Assembly: GCA_023451395.1 (NCBI GenBank)
Contig: JAEXZL010000029.1
Span: 1 to 13,478, forward strand
DNA length: 13,478 nucleotides
From: Bacillota bacterium
Lineage (GTDB): Bacteria > Bacillota > Clostridia > Clostridiales > Clostridiaceae
Reading direction: 5' to 3'
Below the pieces are notes generated by a model. It saw only the letters and a program-made list of their open reading frames with translations, was not told where the DNA came from and made no database searches. Made by a program: the position numbers and the translations under genes. Shown here piece by piece: positions 1-6,241 of this stretch (the stretch's first letter is position 1; each line of letters begins with the position of its first letter).

Positions 1-93
<93 letters not shown>

Positions 94-160
94 AAAAGTT
101 TGATACTTCTCAAAATTACTTAAAAAATTGCTGGTTTGTGTTTATCTAAATACTTTTCTC

Positions 161-179
161 TGTTCAATTTTCAAAGACC
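161..179 (-). promoter_or_regulatory. boxA-like rRNA antitermination site in the 16S leader
   Basis: On the minus strand the leader reads GGTCTTTGAAAATTGAACA about 70 nt upstream of the mature 16S end. This matches the TCTTTGAAAA-type boxA of firmicute rRNA leaders, which binds the NusB-S10 antitermination complex in known systems. It lies between the promoter at 209-237 and the 16S gene, as expected. The role is inferred from family knowledge. Confidence 0.65.
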
Positions 180-208
180 ATTGCGGCTTTTCTGTAAGCT
201 GCTTGATT

Positions 209-237
209 ATATTATCATGTAGTTCATTGCTTGTCAA
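209..237 (-). promoter_or_regulatory. rRNA operon promoter
   Basis: A perfect -35 TTGACA lies at 232-237 on the minus strand. A TA-rich -10 region lies at 206-216: TAATAT at 209-214 gives a 17-nt spacer, GATAAT at 211-216 gives 15 nt, and TATAAT at 206-211 gives 20 nt. The 17-nt option is preferred. The bases just upstream, at 240-258, are A-tract rich (AAAAAAACTG and AACTTTTG) and may act as an UP element. The leader from here to the 16S 5' end is about 105 nt. No second tandem promoter with good hexamers is visible further upstream. Confidence 0.8.
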
Positions 238-624
238 CAGTTTTTTTCAAAAGTTTAATATCTGTTAACTATTAACGAACAACTGGAATGCCTTTCGGCT
301 TCCTTCGCATAAATGCGACTTGCTTATCTTAACATAAGTGCTAAAAATAATAATAACCTAATATCCTAAAAACAAGGTTTATTCTTCTTAACATAGCATT
401 TACTTATAATATCATAATTATTCATATATAGACACACTGGGAATTGTTTATTTATTTTATTTGAATATTCTTGTTTGTATAGGTATAAAAATTCCTCATT
501 TAACACTATGCCCTATTATAGCAGGGGTTATTACTTTCTATTATTCACGGCATATTTGGTAATTGTAAAAATGAGGATATATTAATGAATAAAGAGCTCT
601 ATATCCCAAAACAACGTTTATTAT
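238..624. other. Gene-free AT-rich spacer between rRNA promoter and PTS-operon terminator
   Basis: No convincing gene is seen on either strand. The visible structure is a less AT-rich patch at 284-338 with small inverted repeats: GCC/GGC around TTTC at 290-299, CGCAT/ATGCG at 306-317, and a near-perfect 16-bp palindrome with one mismatched pair at 323-338. There is also a 7-bp inverted repeat, GGATATA at 575-581 with TATATCC at 600-606. The rest is AT-rich and featureless by eye. Confidence 0.6.
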
Positions 625-662
625 TAAATAAAGTGGGCAACTATACTTGCCCACTTTATTTA
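625..662 (-). terminator. Intrinsic terminator of the PTS operon
   Basis: Sixteen base pairs can form (625-640 with 647-662), with core AAATAAAGTGGGCAA, a 6-nt loop and the exact complement. The hairpin is followed on the minus strand by an A/T-rich stretch, not a pure U run. It lies about 60 nt past the EIIA stop codon and separates the PTS operon from the rRNA promoter on the same strand. The stem is symmetrical, so it could also work on the plus strand. Confidence 0.8.
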
Positions 663-721
663 TAAGCTATGATATAAAGATTTAGTTGTACTTAGAATTG
701 TTAAAACATAATCTTCATTAA

Positions 722-1108
722 TTATTCAGGGAATTTACTTACAGAATCTCTTGTAGTTTCTACTGCACGGCTGGCAAGTTCCTCTAATGTTAGTTCTGAG
801 GGCATGGCTAATTCCACATATGCCATAGTATTAATCCCACTAACAACCATTTGTTTTTCTGGATTCTTTATACACCTTTCTGCAGATATCCTAAATGGAG
901 ACGCCCCTAAGAGATCACAGGAATATAAAACTTCTTCATCCCCTATTTTCTCTAGAACATCATTTAATTTATTACTCAAGATGTTTAAATCTTCTTCAGG
1001 TGTGAGATCTAAAAAATGCATATAATCAGGAACGCCTGCCAACATATTAAGATTTCTCCTGATTCCAGCTGCATATCCACCATGTCCAATGACAACTATG
1101 TTAATCAT
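722..1108 (-). CDS. Mannose-family PTS component EIIA
   Basis: This is a cytoplasmic phosphocarrier of 128 residues, the usual size of a stand-alone EIIA domain of the mannose/sorbose/N-acetylgalactosamine PTS family. The N-terminus reads MINIVVIGHGGYAAG. His9 in the GHG motif is the expected phosphorylation site, taking phosphate from HPr and passing it to EIIB. A C-terminal acidic, helix-rich segment follows. The start at 1108 is supported by AAAGGAG a few bases upstream. It is the last gene of the operon, 41 nt after the EIID stop, and a hairpin terminator follows. Neither HPr nor enzyme I is encoded in the window, so the general PTS proteins must be elsewhere. The substrate cannot be read from this subunit. 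Confidence 0.92.
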   Translation of the reverse strand: MINIVVIGHGGYAAGIRRNLNMLAGVPDYMHFLDLTPEEDLNILSNKLNDVLEKIGDEEVLYSCDLLGASPFRISAERCIKNPEKQMVVSGINTMAYVELAMPSELTLEELASRAVETTRDSVSKFPE

Positions 1109-1149
1109 TTTTTCTCCTTTTCCGCTCTAATAAAAGTAGTTAACTACAT

Positions 1150-2016
1150 TTATGCATAAAAGCCTGTTAAATAACCTACTGCAGTTAAAAGTCCAGCAAT
1201 TACAAATATCAATCCCATGAGTTTAAGTGGTGACCACTTTTTCTTTGAATAAAGATAGTATACAAACAGTGTTAGTGAAAGTGGCAATAGTCTTGGGAAT
1301 ATACTGTTTATTATATTATCTGCATTAAATATTACTTGATTAGGAATAATAGCGTTGGTAGTTGCATCATAAATATCTCTCACTATTTGTATTGGAATAG
1401 TCATAGAAACAAAAGATGCTGTCAAAGCTCCTACAACTATAAGACCAAGCACAGTCATTGCATCAGTAAGCTTTGTTAAGGTTCCATCGGACATAAAGGT
1501 CTGCATTCCTTCAATTCCAGATTTATATCCAAGTTTAAATAGATACCAGCTAAGAATAAAGGTTCCTGCAGGATATATTATCATATATAACAAAGAACCT
1601 AGCCAAGATAAATTAGCTGTTGCTTGAGATATAGATAGAGCAATAGTAATCAGTATTGGTATTATTGTAGCTACCCATAAAGAGTCTCCTATAGCTGATG
1701 ATGGCCCTATAAGTGCTACCTTAACGCTGCTTATAAGTTCAGGTGTACAAGTTTTATTAGCATTTGCTTCCTCTAAGCCACAAATAATACCATTAACTAT
1801 GGATCCTACTTGGGCTTCTGAATTATATAATGTTATGTGTCTCTTTAAAGCTTCACTTTTTTCTTCCTTAGTCTCATATAGCTCATCTATAACAGGTGCC
1901 ATTGATTGTCCAAAACCCATGCCTAACATACTTTCTGCCTGTTGTGAGCATCCATTCCAAAAAAACCAATTTAAAAAAGATTTTCTTAAGGTCTTCTTAC
2001 TTAATTTCTTTTCCAT
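1150..2016 (-). CDS. Mannose-family PTS permease component EIID
   Basis: This is the EIID membrane subunit, 288 residues from the chosen start. The N-terminal cytoplasmic half holds the family signature region (about residues 14-45, including QAESMLGMGFGQ and APVIDELY). The middle has the conserved IGPSSAIGDSLWVATIIPI segment (about 130-150), followed by hydrophobic segments running to the C-terminus (LTAVGYLTGFYA). EIID pairs with EIIC to form the sugar channel in the membrane. The start is MEKKLSKK at 2016 and not the in-frame ATG 12 codons upstream. The later ATG has an AGGTGAGG site 6 nt before it and begins 1 nt after the EIIC stop, a spacing typical of translational coupling. An earlier start would overlap the EIIC coding end. 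Confidence 0.93.
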   Translation of the reverse strand: MEKKLSKKTLRKSFLNWFFWNGCSQQAESMLGMGFGQSMAPVIDELYETKEEKSEALKRHITLYNSEAQVGSIVNGIICGLEEANANKTCTPELISSVKVALIGPSSAIGDSLWVATIIPILITIALSISQATANLSWLGSLLYMIIYPAGTFILSWYLFKLGYKSGIEGMQTFMSDGTLTKLTDAMTVLGLIVVGALTASFVSMTIPIQIVRDIYDATTNAIIPNQVIFNADNIINSIFPRLLPLSLTLFVYYLYSKKKWSPLKLMGLIFVIAGLLTAVGYLTGFYA

Positions 2017-2017
2017 A

Positions 2018-2800
2018 CTATACCTCACCTGCCTTCTTAGAGATTGCAACATAATAAAGAACCGATATAATTATTGCTATTACTGCCACCGCCATAGTGG
2101 TTAATTCAAAGTAAGTTACAAGAATAAAGCCTCCAAGATAAATAACAATATGATATTTTTCTTTAAGCAGAAAGGATAGTATAATTCCCATTCCAAGTGC
2201 AGCCATCATACCACCAAAGACAGATAGACCTGTTGTAAGCCATCCGGGAATAATTGATGCAAAGTCTGCCTGACCAGATGCCACAGTCATTGATGATAAT
2301 ATCAAAACTGCTGGTATAAATCTTACTGCAAAGCCTATTAGCTGACCTAACGCCAGGTTAGGAATAAACATCTTCTTACATTCTCCCTGCTCTGCATACT
2401 TCTGTGCAACTCTATTAAGAGGAAGACAAGCTGCATATGAAATATTCCACATAACCTGTCCAACTAATCCTCCTAATCCAGCAAAAACCACTGCAAGACC
2501 AATGACTTCTGTAGCACCCATACCTTTTCCAAAAACGATTGCTGCTGCAGTACCTATATAGGTAGCATAGGAAAGATCCCAAGCAACGGCTCCACCAGGA
2601 GTAACATTTCCCATGTACATAATTTGAAGAGGTATACCTACTATCATTGCAGTACTAACATCTCCCATAATCAAGCCTACAACAAAGGAAGCTACTATAG
2701 GTCTTCCAAGGTTATACCATCCTAATGTATTACCTACAATGGAACCAATTGATCCCAAATAAATAAATAATGCTACCAAAATAATTTGTAATACGCTCAT
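2018..2800 (-). CDS. Mannose-family PTS permease component EIIC
   Basis: This is the 260-residue integral membrane EIIC subunit, the usual family length. It begins with a hydrophobic helix (MSVLQIILVALFIYLGSIGS). The conserved region around residues 30-60 (GRPIVASFVVGLIMGD, then IVGIPLQIMYMG) is typical of sorbose/mannose/N-acetylgalactosamine EIIC proteins. Several more transmembrane segments follow, and it ends in a short lysine-containing tail. EIIC and EIID together form the translocation path, and the sugar is phosphorylated by EIIB during or after transport. The gene starts 10 nt after the EIIB stop with a GGGGG-rich ribosome binding site, and its stop is 1 nt from the EIID start. The family is certain; the sugar is not. 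Confidence 0.94.
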   Translation of the reverse strand: MSVLQIILVALFIYLGSIGSIVGNTLGWYNLGRPIVASFVVGLIMGDVSTAMIVGIPLQIMYMGNVTPGGAVAWDLSYATYIGTAAAIVFGKGMGATEVIGLAVVFAGLGGLVGQVMWNISYAACLPLNRVAQKYAEQGECKKMFIPNLALGQLIGFAVRFIPAVLILSSMTVASGQADFASIIPGWLTTGLSVFGGMMAALGMGIILSFLLKEKYHIVIYLGGFILVTYFELTTMAVAVIAIIISVLYYVAISKKAGEV

Positions 2801-2810
2801 TATTTTCCCC

Positions 2811-3305
2811 CTAACCTTTAATTGATTGTTTAAATTCAGACCAAGTGGTTTCTGAAGTGTTAGGAAGCTGATGGAAGCTTATTTTTAAACCGCTTTCATT
2901 GAAGTTATCCATAAGCTTTACATCCTCTTCACTTAGATAAAATATGCCAGTAGCACCACTAACCTTATGAACTGTATCATTTCTCTTGGCAATATTTCCT
3001 AAAATGATTCCCTCTGACCCTACAATCTCTTCTTCTAGTTCCTTTAATTTTGATGGTACTCTTACAATAACCAACCTATTTTTTTCTGTTGGCTTTTTTA
3101 ATATTTCCTTTGCTTCCTCTATTGTTACAATATTAGTCTTATATTTTGATGGCACTCCCATAGTCATTATAGATTTCAGCATTGGATTCTTTGCACTTTC
3201 ATCATCAACAGCTATAATTTCTGATATGCTCAGGGTTGGACACCATGCCACAACAGTCTGGCCATGGATAAGCCTATCATCCACTCTAACATAAACCTTT
3301 CCCAT
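2811..3305 (-). CDS. Mannose-family PTS component EIIB
   Basis: This is a 164-residue cytoplasmic EIIB, the usual size. The N-terminal signature VRVDDRLIHGQTVVAW holds the phosphorylated histidine, His14. The IIAVDDESAKNP segment (about residues 30-41) and the GATGIFYLSEED region (about 118-129) are also typical. EIIB takes phosphate from EIIA His9 and transfers it to the incoming sugar. The start at 3305 has a strong AAAGGAG site. It lies 54 nt downstream of the deacetylase gene with no terminator between, so it is probably co-transcribed. The order EIIB-EIIC-EIID-EIIA, with EIIA separate and last, is common for hexosamine-type clusters. The hexosamine assignment is inference supported by the neighbouring deacetylase. 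Confidence 0.94.
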   Translation of the reverse strand: MGKVYVRVDDRLIHGQTVVAWCPTLSISEIIAVDDESAKNPMLKSIMTMGVPSKYKTNIVTIEEAKEILKKPTEKNRLVIVRVPSKLKELEEEIVGSEGIILGNIAKRNDTVHKVSGATGIFYLSEEDVKLMDNFNESGLKISFHQLPNTSETTWSEFKQSIKG

Positions 3306-3359
3306 TTTAATTCTCCTTTCTAACTTTAAACAATTATTTTATAAACTTCTTCACTGCTT

Positions 3360-4040
3360 TTACCACAACCTATTTTCAATGAGGCTTGCATACATATAAC
3401 CTACTGTGAACTTTTTAGAATTTGCCTCTATCTGCCTTACCTTACCATTAGTAGTATAGTAATCTATATAAGGAAAATCATTTACCTTTCCATTAAAAAC
3501 ATCGTATTCTCTTAAAGCACTAAACCATTGATCTTTTTCACTATCCTCTAATTCAAAGTAAGCCTGATGGACAAATCCAACTAAATCTTCAAAGGTTTCT
3601 CCATAAAGTAATTTTATATTACTGCCTTTTTCTCTCATATTCTTTACAGCAAGAGTTACAGCATCATGAGTGTTAATATGCCTTCTATGCATTGACCCTC
3701 TCCAATGGGTTATTACAAGATCCACCTTTTCCTCTACAAAAAATTTTTCAAGTCTATGTGCAAACTCTTCTGTACTTGGCATATTGCTAGATATATACCC
3801 TAACCACTGAAAGTCTGCTCCTAATTTATCTGCCGCTTTTTTATTTTGTTCCGATACTTTATTAAGGTAAATTTTATTTTCTTCTTCTGTAGCATTAGGA
3901 TCCTCTAGCCTTCCTTGAGTAACATGCAGTAAAGTACATTTCGCCCCGGTCTTGGCATATTTTATTGTCAATGGACCTCCCATTAACTCTGCATCTAAGG
4001 AATGTGCTCCAATGGTAACAACTCTTCTAACTTCACTCAT
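3360..4040 (-). CDS. PIG-L/LmbE-family deacetylase-like protein, atypical active site
   Basis: The 226-residue protein has no signal peptide and looks cytoplasmic. The PIG-L (LmbE) fold is indicated by AHSLDAELMGG at residues 12-22, standing where the family has (P/A)HPDDxExxxGG, and by HRRHINTHDAV at 118-128, standing where it has HPDHxxTHxxx. Family members are zinc hydrolases removing N-acetyl groups from glucosamine conjugates. The likely metal ligands His13, Asp16 and His121 are kept. The residue before Asp16, usually the catalytic Asp, is Leu15, and the Asp of HPDH is Arg120. Activity is therefore uncertain; it could be a divergent deacetylase or a different hydrolase. The start at 4040 is chosen because GGAGG lies 9 nt upstream and the ATG falls 4 nt after the preceding stop. 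The in-frame upstream ATG would overlap the acetyltransferase. Confidence 0.8.
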   Translation of the reverse strand: MSEVRRVVTIGAHSLDAELMGGPLTIKYAKTGAKCTLLHVTQGRLEDPNATEEENKIYLNKVSEQNKKAADKLGADFQWLGYISSNMPSTEEFAHRLEKFFVEEKVDLVITHWRGSMHRRHINTHDAVTLAVKNMREKGSNIKLLYGETFEDLVGFVHQAYFELEDSEKDQWFSALREYDVFNGKVNDFPYIDYYTTNGKVRQIEANSKKFTVGYMYASLIENRLW

Positions 4041-4044
4041 TTTA

Positions 4045-4989
4045 CTAATCCTCCATTTTCTTATCATAATCTATGAAAGTCCTGAATAATTCTACCCCAT
4101 GTCTTTCATAGAATCTTCTTCCTGGTATATCTGTTGTGACAAAGTAAAGATGATATACCCCTTTTTTTGCCATATCCGCCTGCATAAAATCGAAAAGTAT
4201 ACCACCTATACCAAAGTTTCTTACCTCTTCCTTTACTCCTATAGGACCAAATCTCATAGGATTTCCATCTATCATTCTCATACAGAATCCGCAAATTTCA
4301 TTGTTCTTGTCTGTAACAATAAGTATATTTTCTTCCGCTAAGTTATTCTGCATGCTTATTAGTGCATTTCTCTTCCATCCTCCGCCAAATTCATCTCGTG
4401 CAAATTCCAAAAGGTCTAATGCATAACTATAATCAAAGTTTTTAATAGTAAAGCCTTCCTTTTGAATGCTTTTATACTTTTCAAGAGTATCCTGACTTAA
4501 AAAATATCCATGGAGATCTTTTTTCATAGAGAAGTTTACCTCACCTGATTTATATCCCTTTTTATCAAAAAATCTTTTTGATTCTGGATAATTTTCTTCA
4601 TCTATTCCAGGGAAAAAGTAATTTGGGCTATAAGCTCCAAGAGTTATTCTCTTACATCCTAACTTTTTAAGATCATTTTCCGCCATTTCTAATAATTTAC
4701 TTCCAATACCTTTTCTTTGATACTCTTTATGAATAAAAATGACATTAATCCATCCTCTATCTGGTTCTAAGCCTCTTTCCTGATAAGGGAATTTTCTTTT
4801 TGTTGCTAAAAGGAAGCCTATTGCCTTATCTCCTTCTAATGCAACGTAGCACAACCTTCTATCAAAGTTATCATCGAATAAGGCTTGCTTCCTAAACTTA
4901 CTGACGGTAATTGTATCCCTAAATAGAGCGCTATTCCATAAATTAACAACATCATCTTCGTATCTTTGGTTGTAATTTCTAATTTCCAT
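4045..4989 (-). CDS. Tandem-domain GNAT acetyltransferase
   Basis: The protein has 314 residues with two GNAT folds in series. The N-terminal domain (about 1-155) has the acetyl-CoA motif A as VIFIHKEYQRKGIGSK, with the pyrophosphate-binding loop Q91-x-x-G-x-G96, and ends with FFDKKGYK. The C-terminal domain (about 180-310) has IGVKEEVRNFGIGG, with R257-x-x-G-x-G262, and the typical FYERHGVELFRTF ending. Both loops are intact, so neither domain looks dead. GNAT enzymes move an acetyl group from acetyl-CoA to amines; the acceptor here is unknown. It is the first gene of the PTS operon, with an AGGAGG site before the ATG at 4989, and its stop is 4 nt from the deacetylase-like gene. An acetyltransferase next to a deacetylase suggests that both act on the imported compound, but this is inference. 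Confidence 0.88.
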   Translation of the reverse strand: MEIRNYNQRYEDDVVNLWNSALFRDTITVSKFRKQALFDDNFDRRLCYVALEGDKAIGFLLATKRKFPYQERGLEPDRGWINVIFIHKEYQRKGIGSKLLEMAENDLKKLGCKRITLGAYSPNYFFPGIDEENYPESKRFFDKKGYKSGEVNFSMKKDLHGYFLSQDTLEKYKSIQKEGFTIKNFDYSYALDLLEFARDEFGGGWKRNALISMQNNLAEENILIVTDKNNEICGFCMRMIDGNPMRFGPIGVKEEVRNFGIGGILFDFMQADMAKKGVYHLYFVTTDIPGRRFYERHGVELFRTFIDYDKKMED

Positions 4990-5032
4990 TTAACGCCTCC
5001 TAGAATTATTTAATTTATCTTATATTGATATG

Positions 5033-5056
5033 TTAATATATTAAGTTAATTCTCAT
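5033..5056 (-). promoter_or_regulatory. Candidate operator for the GntR regulator at the PTS operon start
   Basis: Just downstream of the -10 box lie ATGAGAATTAACTTA (5042-5056, minus strand) and the palindrome TTAATATATTAA (5033-5044). Related elements occur upstream of gntR: ATGAGAACTTA at 5888-5898 and TAATATATTAA at 5867-5877. The placement over the start site suits a repressor. The match is short and very AT-rich, so chance cannot be excluded. Confidence 0.35.
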
Positions 5057-5083
5057 TTTACCTTATTTTATATTTTATTGCAA
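5055..5083 (-). promoter_or_regulatory. Promoter of the acetyltransferase-deacetylase-PTS operon
   Basis: On the minus strand, TTGCAA (5078-5083) and TAAAAT (5055-5060) are separated by exactly 17 nt. Transcription would start near 5048, giving a 5' leader of about 58 nt before the GNAT start at 4989. The region lies just downstream of the gntR terminator, so the operon has its own transcription start. Confidence 0.6.
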
Positions 5084-5092
5084 TCATTTTCA
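5079..5092 (-). promoter_or_regulatory. Possible cre (CcpA) site overlapping the -35 region
   Basis: The minus strand reads TGAAAATGATTGCA. This fits the catabolite-responsive element consensus TGWAANCGNTNNCA at every defined position except one, the central C, which is T here. It overlaps the -35 hexamer of the PTS operon promoter, a place where CcpA would repress. Loss of the central CG is a real weakness in such AT-rich DNA, so this is only a candidate. Confidence 0.35.
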
Positions 5093-5101
5093 TTCAATGA
5101 T

Positions 5102-5131
5102 AAAAAAAAAGAGTAACTTTTACAGTTACTC
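5102..5131 (-). terminator. Intrinsic terminator of the GntR regulator gene
   Basis: A 7-bp stem, GAGTAAC (5111-5117) with GTTACTC (5125-5131), has a 7-nt loop. On the minus strand it is followed directly by nine T residues (5102-5110). The hairpin begins inside the gntR stop codon, giving a very compact gene end and separating gntR from the PTS operon promoter. Confidence 0.88.
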
Positions 5132-5849
5132 AACTTTTAAACTTGATATTGACATTTACTGAATACATACCTTTATTAAAATAGGTTTCTGAATACTCTA
5201 CTATCTGATTTAGCTCATCAAAGGCTGTTCTTTTAGTAAAAAATGTAGCACTGCCTTTCTTAATTTTCATAATGCTAGAAATTGTAGAATCATTCACTTC
5301 CCTTACAGAATAATTCTCATTTACCCAAATAGGTATTAATTGATGACTCTCTAAGGTTTTATAGAAGGATTTTAGTTCTCTAACTTCTTCTGCTTCTTTA
5401 ATGCTTAATTTATTACTATCTATATAAGATGTATGAAAAGCAAGTGGTTCTCCATTTGCAAGCCTTACTCTTTTAACACAGGTTATAGGTGTATTTTTGT
5501 CTATACCTAACTTTTCTGCAATGTTGAAATTAACTATTTCTTCTATTGATATTACATTTATATCAATCTCATATCCCTGCTGAATCAACTCATCACTGAA
5601 ATTAATGGAAGTTAAGCTTCTTATCATTTGCTTCTTAGCAACAAATGTTCCTACTCCTTGTATACCTACCAAATATCCATCATTAATAAGATCGTTAAAA
5701 GCTTTTCTCACAGTAATTGTTGAAACATTATATTTTTTCTTTAAGGTAGATTCACTATCTACTTTATCACCTGGTTTAAGCTTGCCGTTCTTTATTGCTT
5801 CAATTATATCCTGTTCAAGTTTATAATACTTTGGAATTTTATAAGCCAT
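5130..5849 (-). CDS. GntR-family (HutC/UTRA subfamily) transcriptional regulator
   Basis: The 239-residue protein is of typical size. Residues 1-72 form the winged helix-turn-helix of the GntR family (GKLKPGDKVDSESTL, then KYNVSTITVRKAFNDL and a wing with GVGTFVAKK). The remainder, from about 90, matches the UTRA effector-binding fold (RVRLANGEPLAFHTSYI, and near the end VEYSETYF). UTRA regulators commonly bind phosphorylated sugars or amino sugars and release DNA. The gene lies directly upstream of the PTS operon on the same strand but has its own terminator, so it probably represses that operon and perhaps itself. The start at 5849 has GAGGAAG upstream. The ligand is unknown; a sugar phosphate made by the adjacent PTS is the natural guess. 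Confidence 0.93.
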   Translation of the reverse strand: MAYKIPKYYKLEQDIIEAIKNGKLKPGDKVDSESTLKKKYNVSTITVRKAFNDLINDGYLVGIQGVGTFVAKKQMIRSLTSINFSDELIQQGYEIDINVISIEEIVNFNIAEKLGIDKNTPITCVKRVRLANGEPLAFHTSYIDSNKLSIKEAEEVRELKSFYKTLESHQLIPIWVNENYSVREVNDSTISSIMKIKKGSATFFTKRTAFDELNQIVEYSETYFNKGMYSVNVNIKFKS

Positions 5850-5866
5850 ATTCTCACTTCCTCTAA

Positions 5867-5920
5867 TAATATATTAATATAATAACCTAAGTTCTCATAA
5901 TACTTCAAGATAAGTTCTAT
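5867..5920 (-). promoter_or_regulatory. Upstream region of gntR with repeated elements
   Basis: On the minus strand, ATTATAGAACTTA and ATTATGAGAACTTA recur; their shared AGAACTTA core lies at 5888-5895 and 5911-5918, 23 nt apart. A perfect 12-bp palindrome, TATATTAATATA, lies at 5870-5881. A weak promoter, TTGAAG-17-TTATTA, overlaps them. These may be binding sites for autoregulation. The evidence is pattern only, in AT-rich DNA. Confidence 0.3.
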
Positions 5921-6064
5921 AATAATTATTACATCACCATATTTCGACTAATACAATCCTATAATGCCTTAAGAATCATAATTATGAAAAACTGCATAAA
6001 GCCTGACTTTTCTATATACTTGCTATTGATTCAAAGCCTGAAATAAGCCCCTATAATAATGTAG
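5921..6064. other. AT-rich intergenic stretch without recognised gene
   Basis: This lies between the gntR upstream region and the palindromic repeat. No open frame with a ribosome binding site, no tRNA-like structure and no strong hairpin is seen. It may hold more distal gntR promoter elements, but nothing specific can be supported. Confidence 0.5.
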
Positions 6065-6145
6065 AATTTAAAATTAAGAATGTAGAATTAAGGTTGATTT
6101 TCCGTGGGAAAATCTTCAATAATATTAAATTATTAATTTTAAATT
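6065..6145. repeat. Palindromic intergenic repeat (about 81 bp, clostridial type)
   Basis: The outer arms are perfect 13-bp inverted repeats: AATTTAAAATTAA at 6065-6077 and TTAATTTTAAATT at 6133-6145. The centre is an 8-bp perfect hairpin, GATTTTCC (6096-6103) with GGAAAATC (6107-6114), around a 3-nt loop. From memory, similar AT-rich elements with repeated 'tagaatt/aaaatt' units and a short GC-bearing centre occur in many clostridial spacers. No coding capacity is seen. It could be a MITE-like or REP-like element. Confidence 0.6.
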
Positions 6146-6156
6146 GTAACTATACT

Positions 6157-6196
6157 AATAAAAAGCTTGGACCTATAAAGGTCCAAGCTTTTTATT
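6157..6196 (-). terminator. Strong intrinsic terminator, probably bidirectional
   Basis: There are 14 bp of perfect stem, AAAAAGCTTGGACC (6160-6173) with its complement at 6180-6193, extending to 17 bp with flanking A-T pairs, and a 6-nt loop. On the minus strand the stem ends in T residues and lies about 45 nt after the membrane-protein stop. No plus-strand gene ends here, so it most likely serves the minus-strand pair at 6242-7496. Confidence 0.85.
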
Positions 6197-6241
6197 TTCT
6201 TCTCCTACTTTACTTATATATTAATACTCGTAATATCAATA

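Noticed and set aside
585..665. Plus-strand 26-codon ORF (starting MNKELYIPKQ) with a GAGG upstream
   Set aside because: It runs straight through the terminator hairpin at 625-662, so its length follows from the palindrome, and there is no other support.
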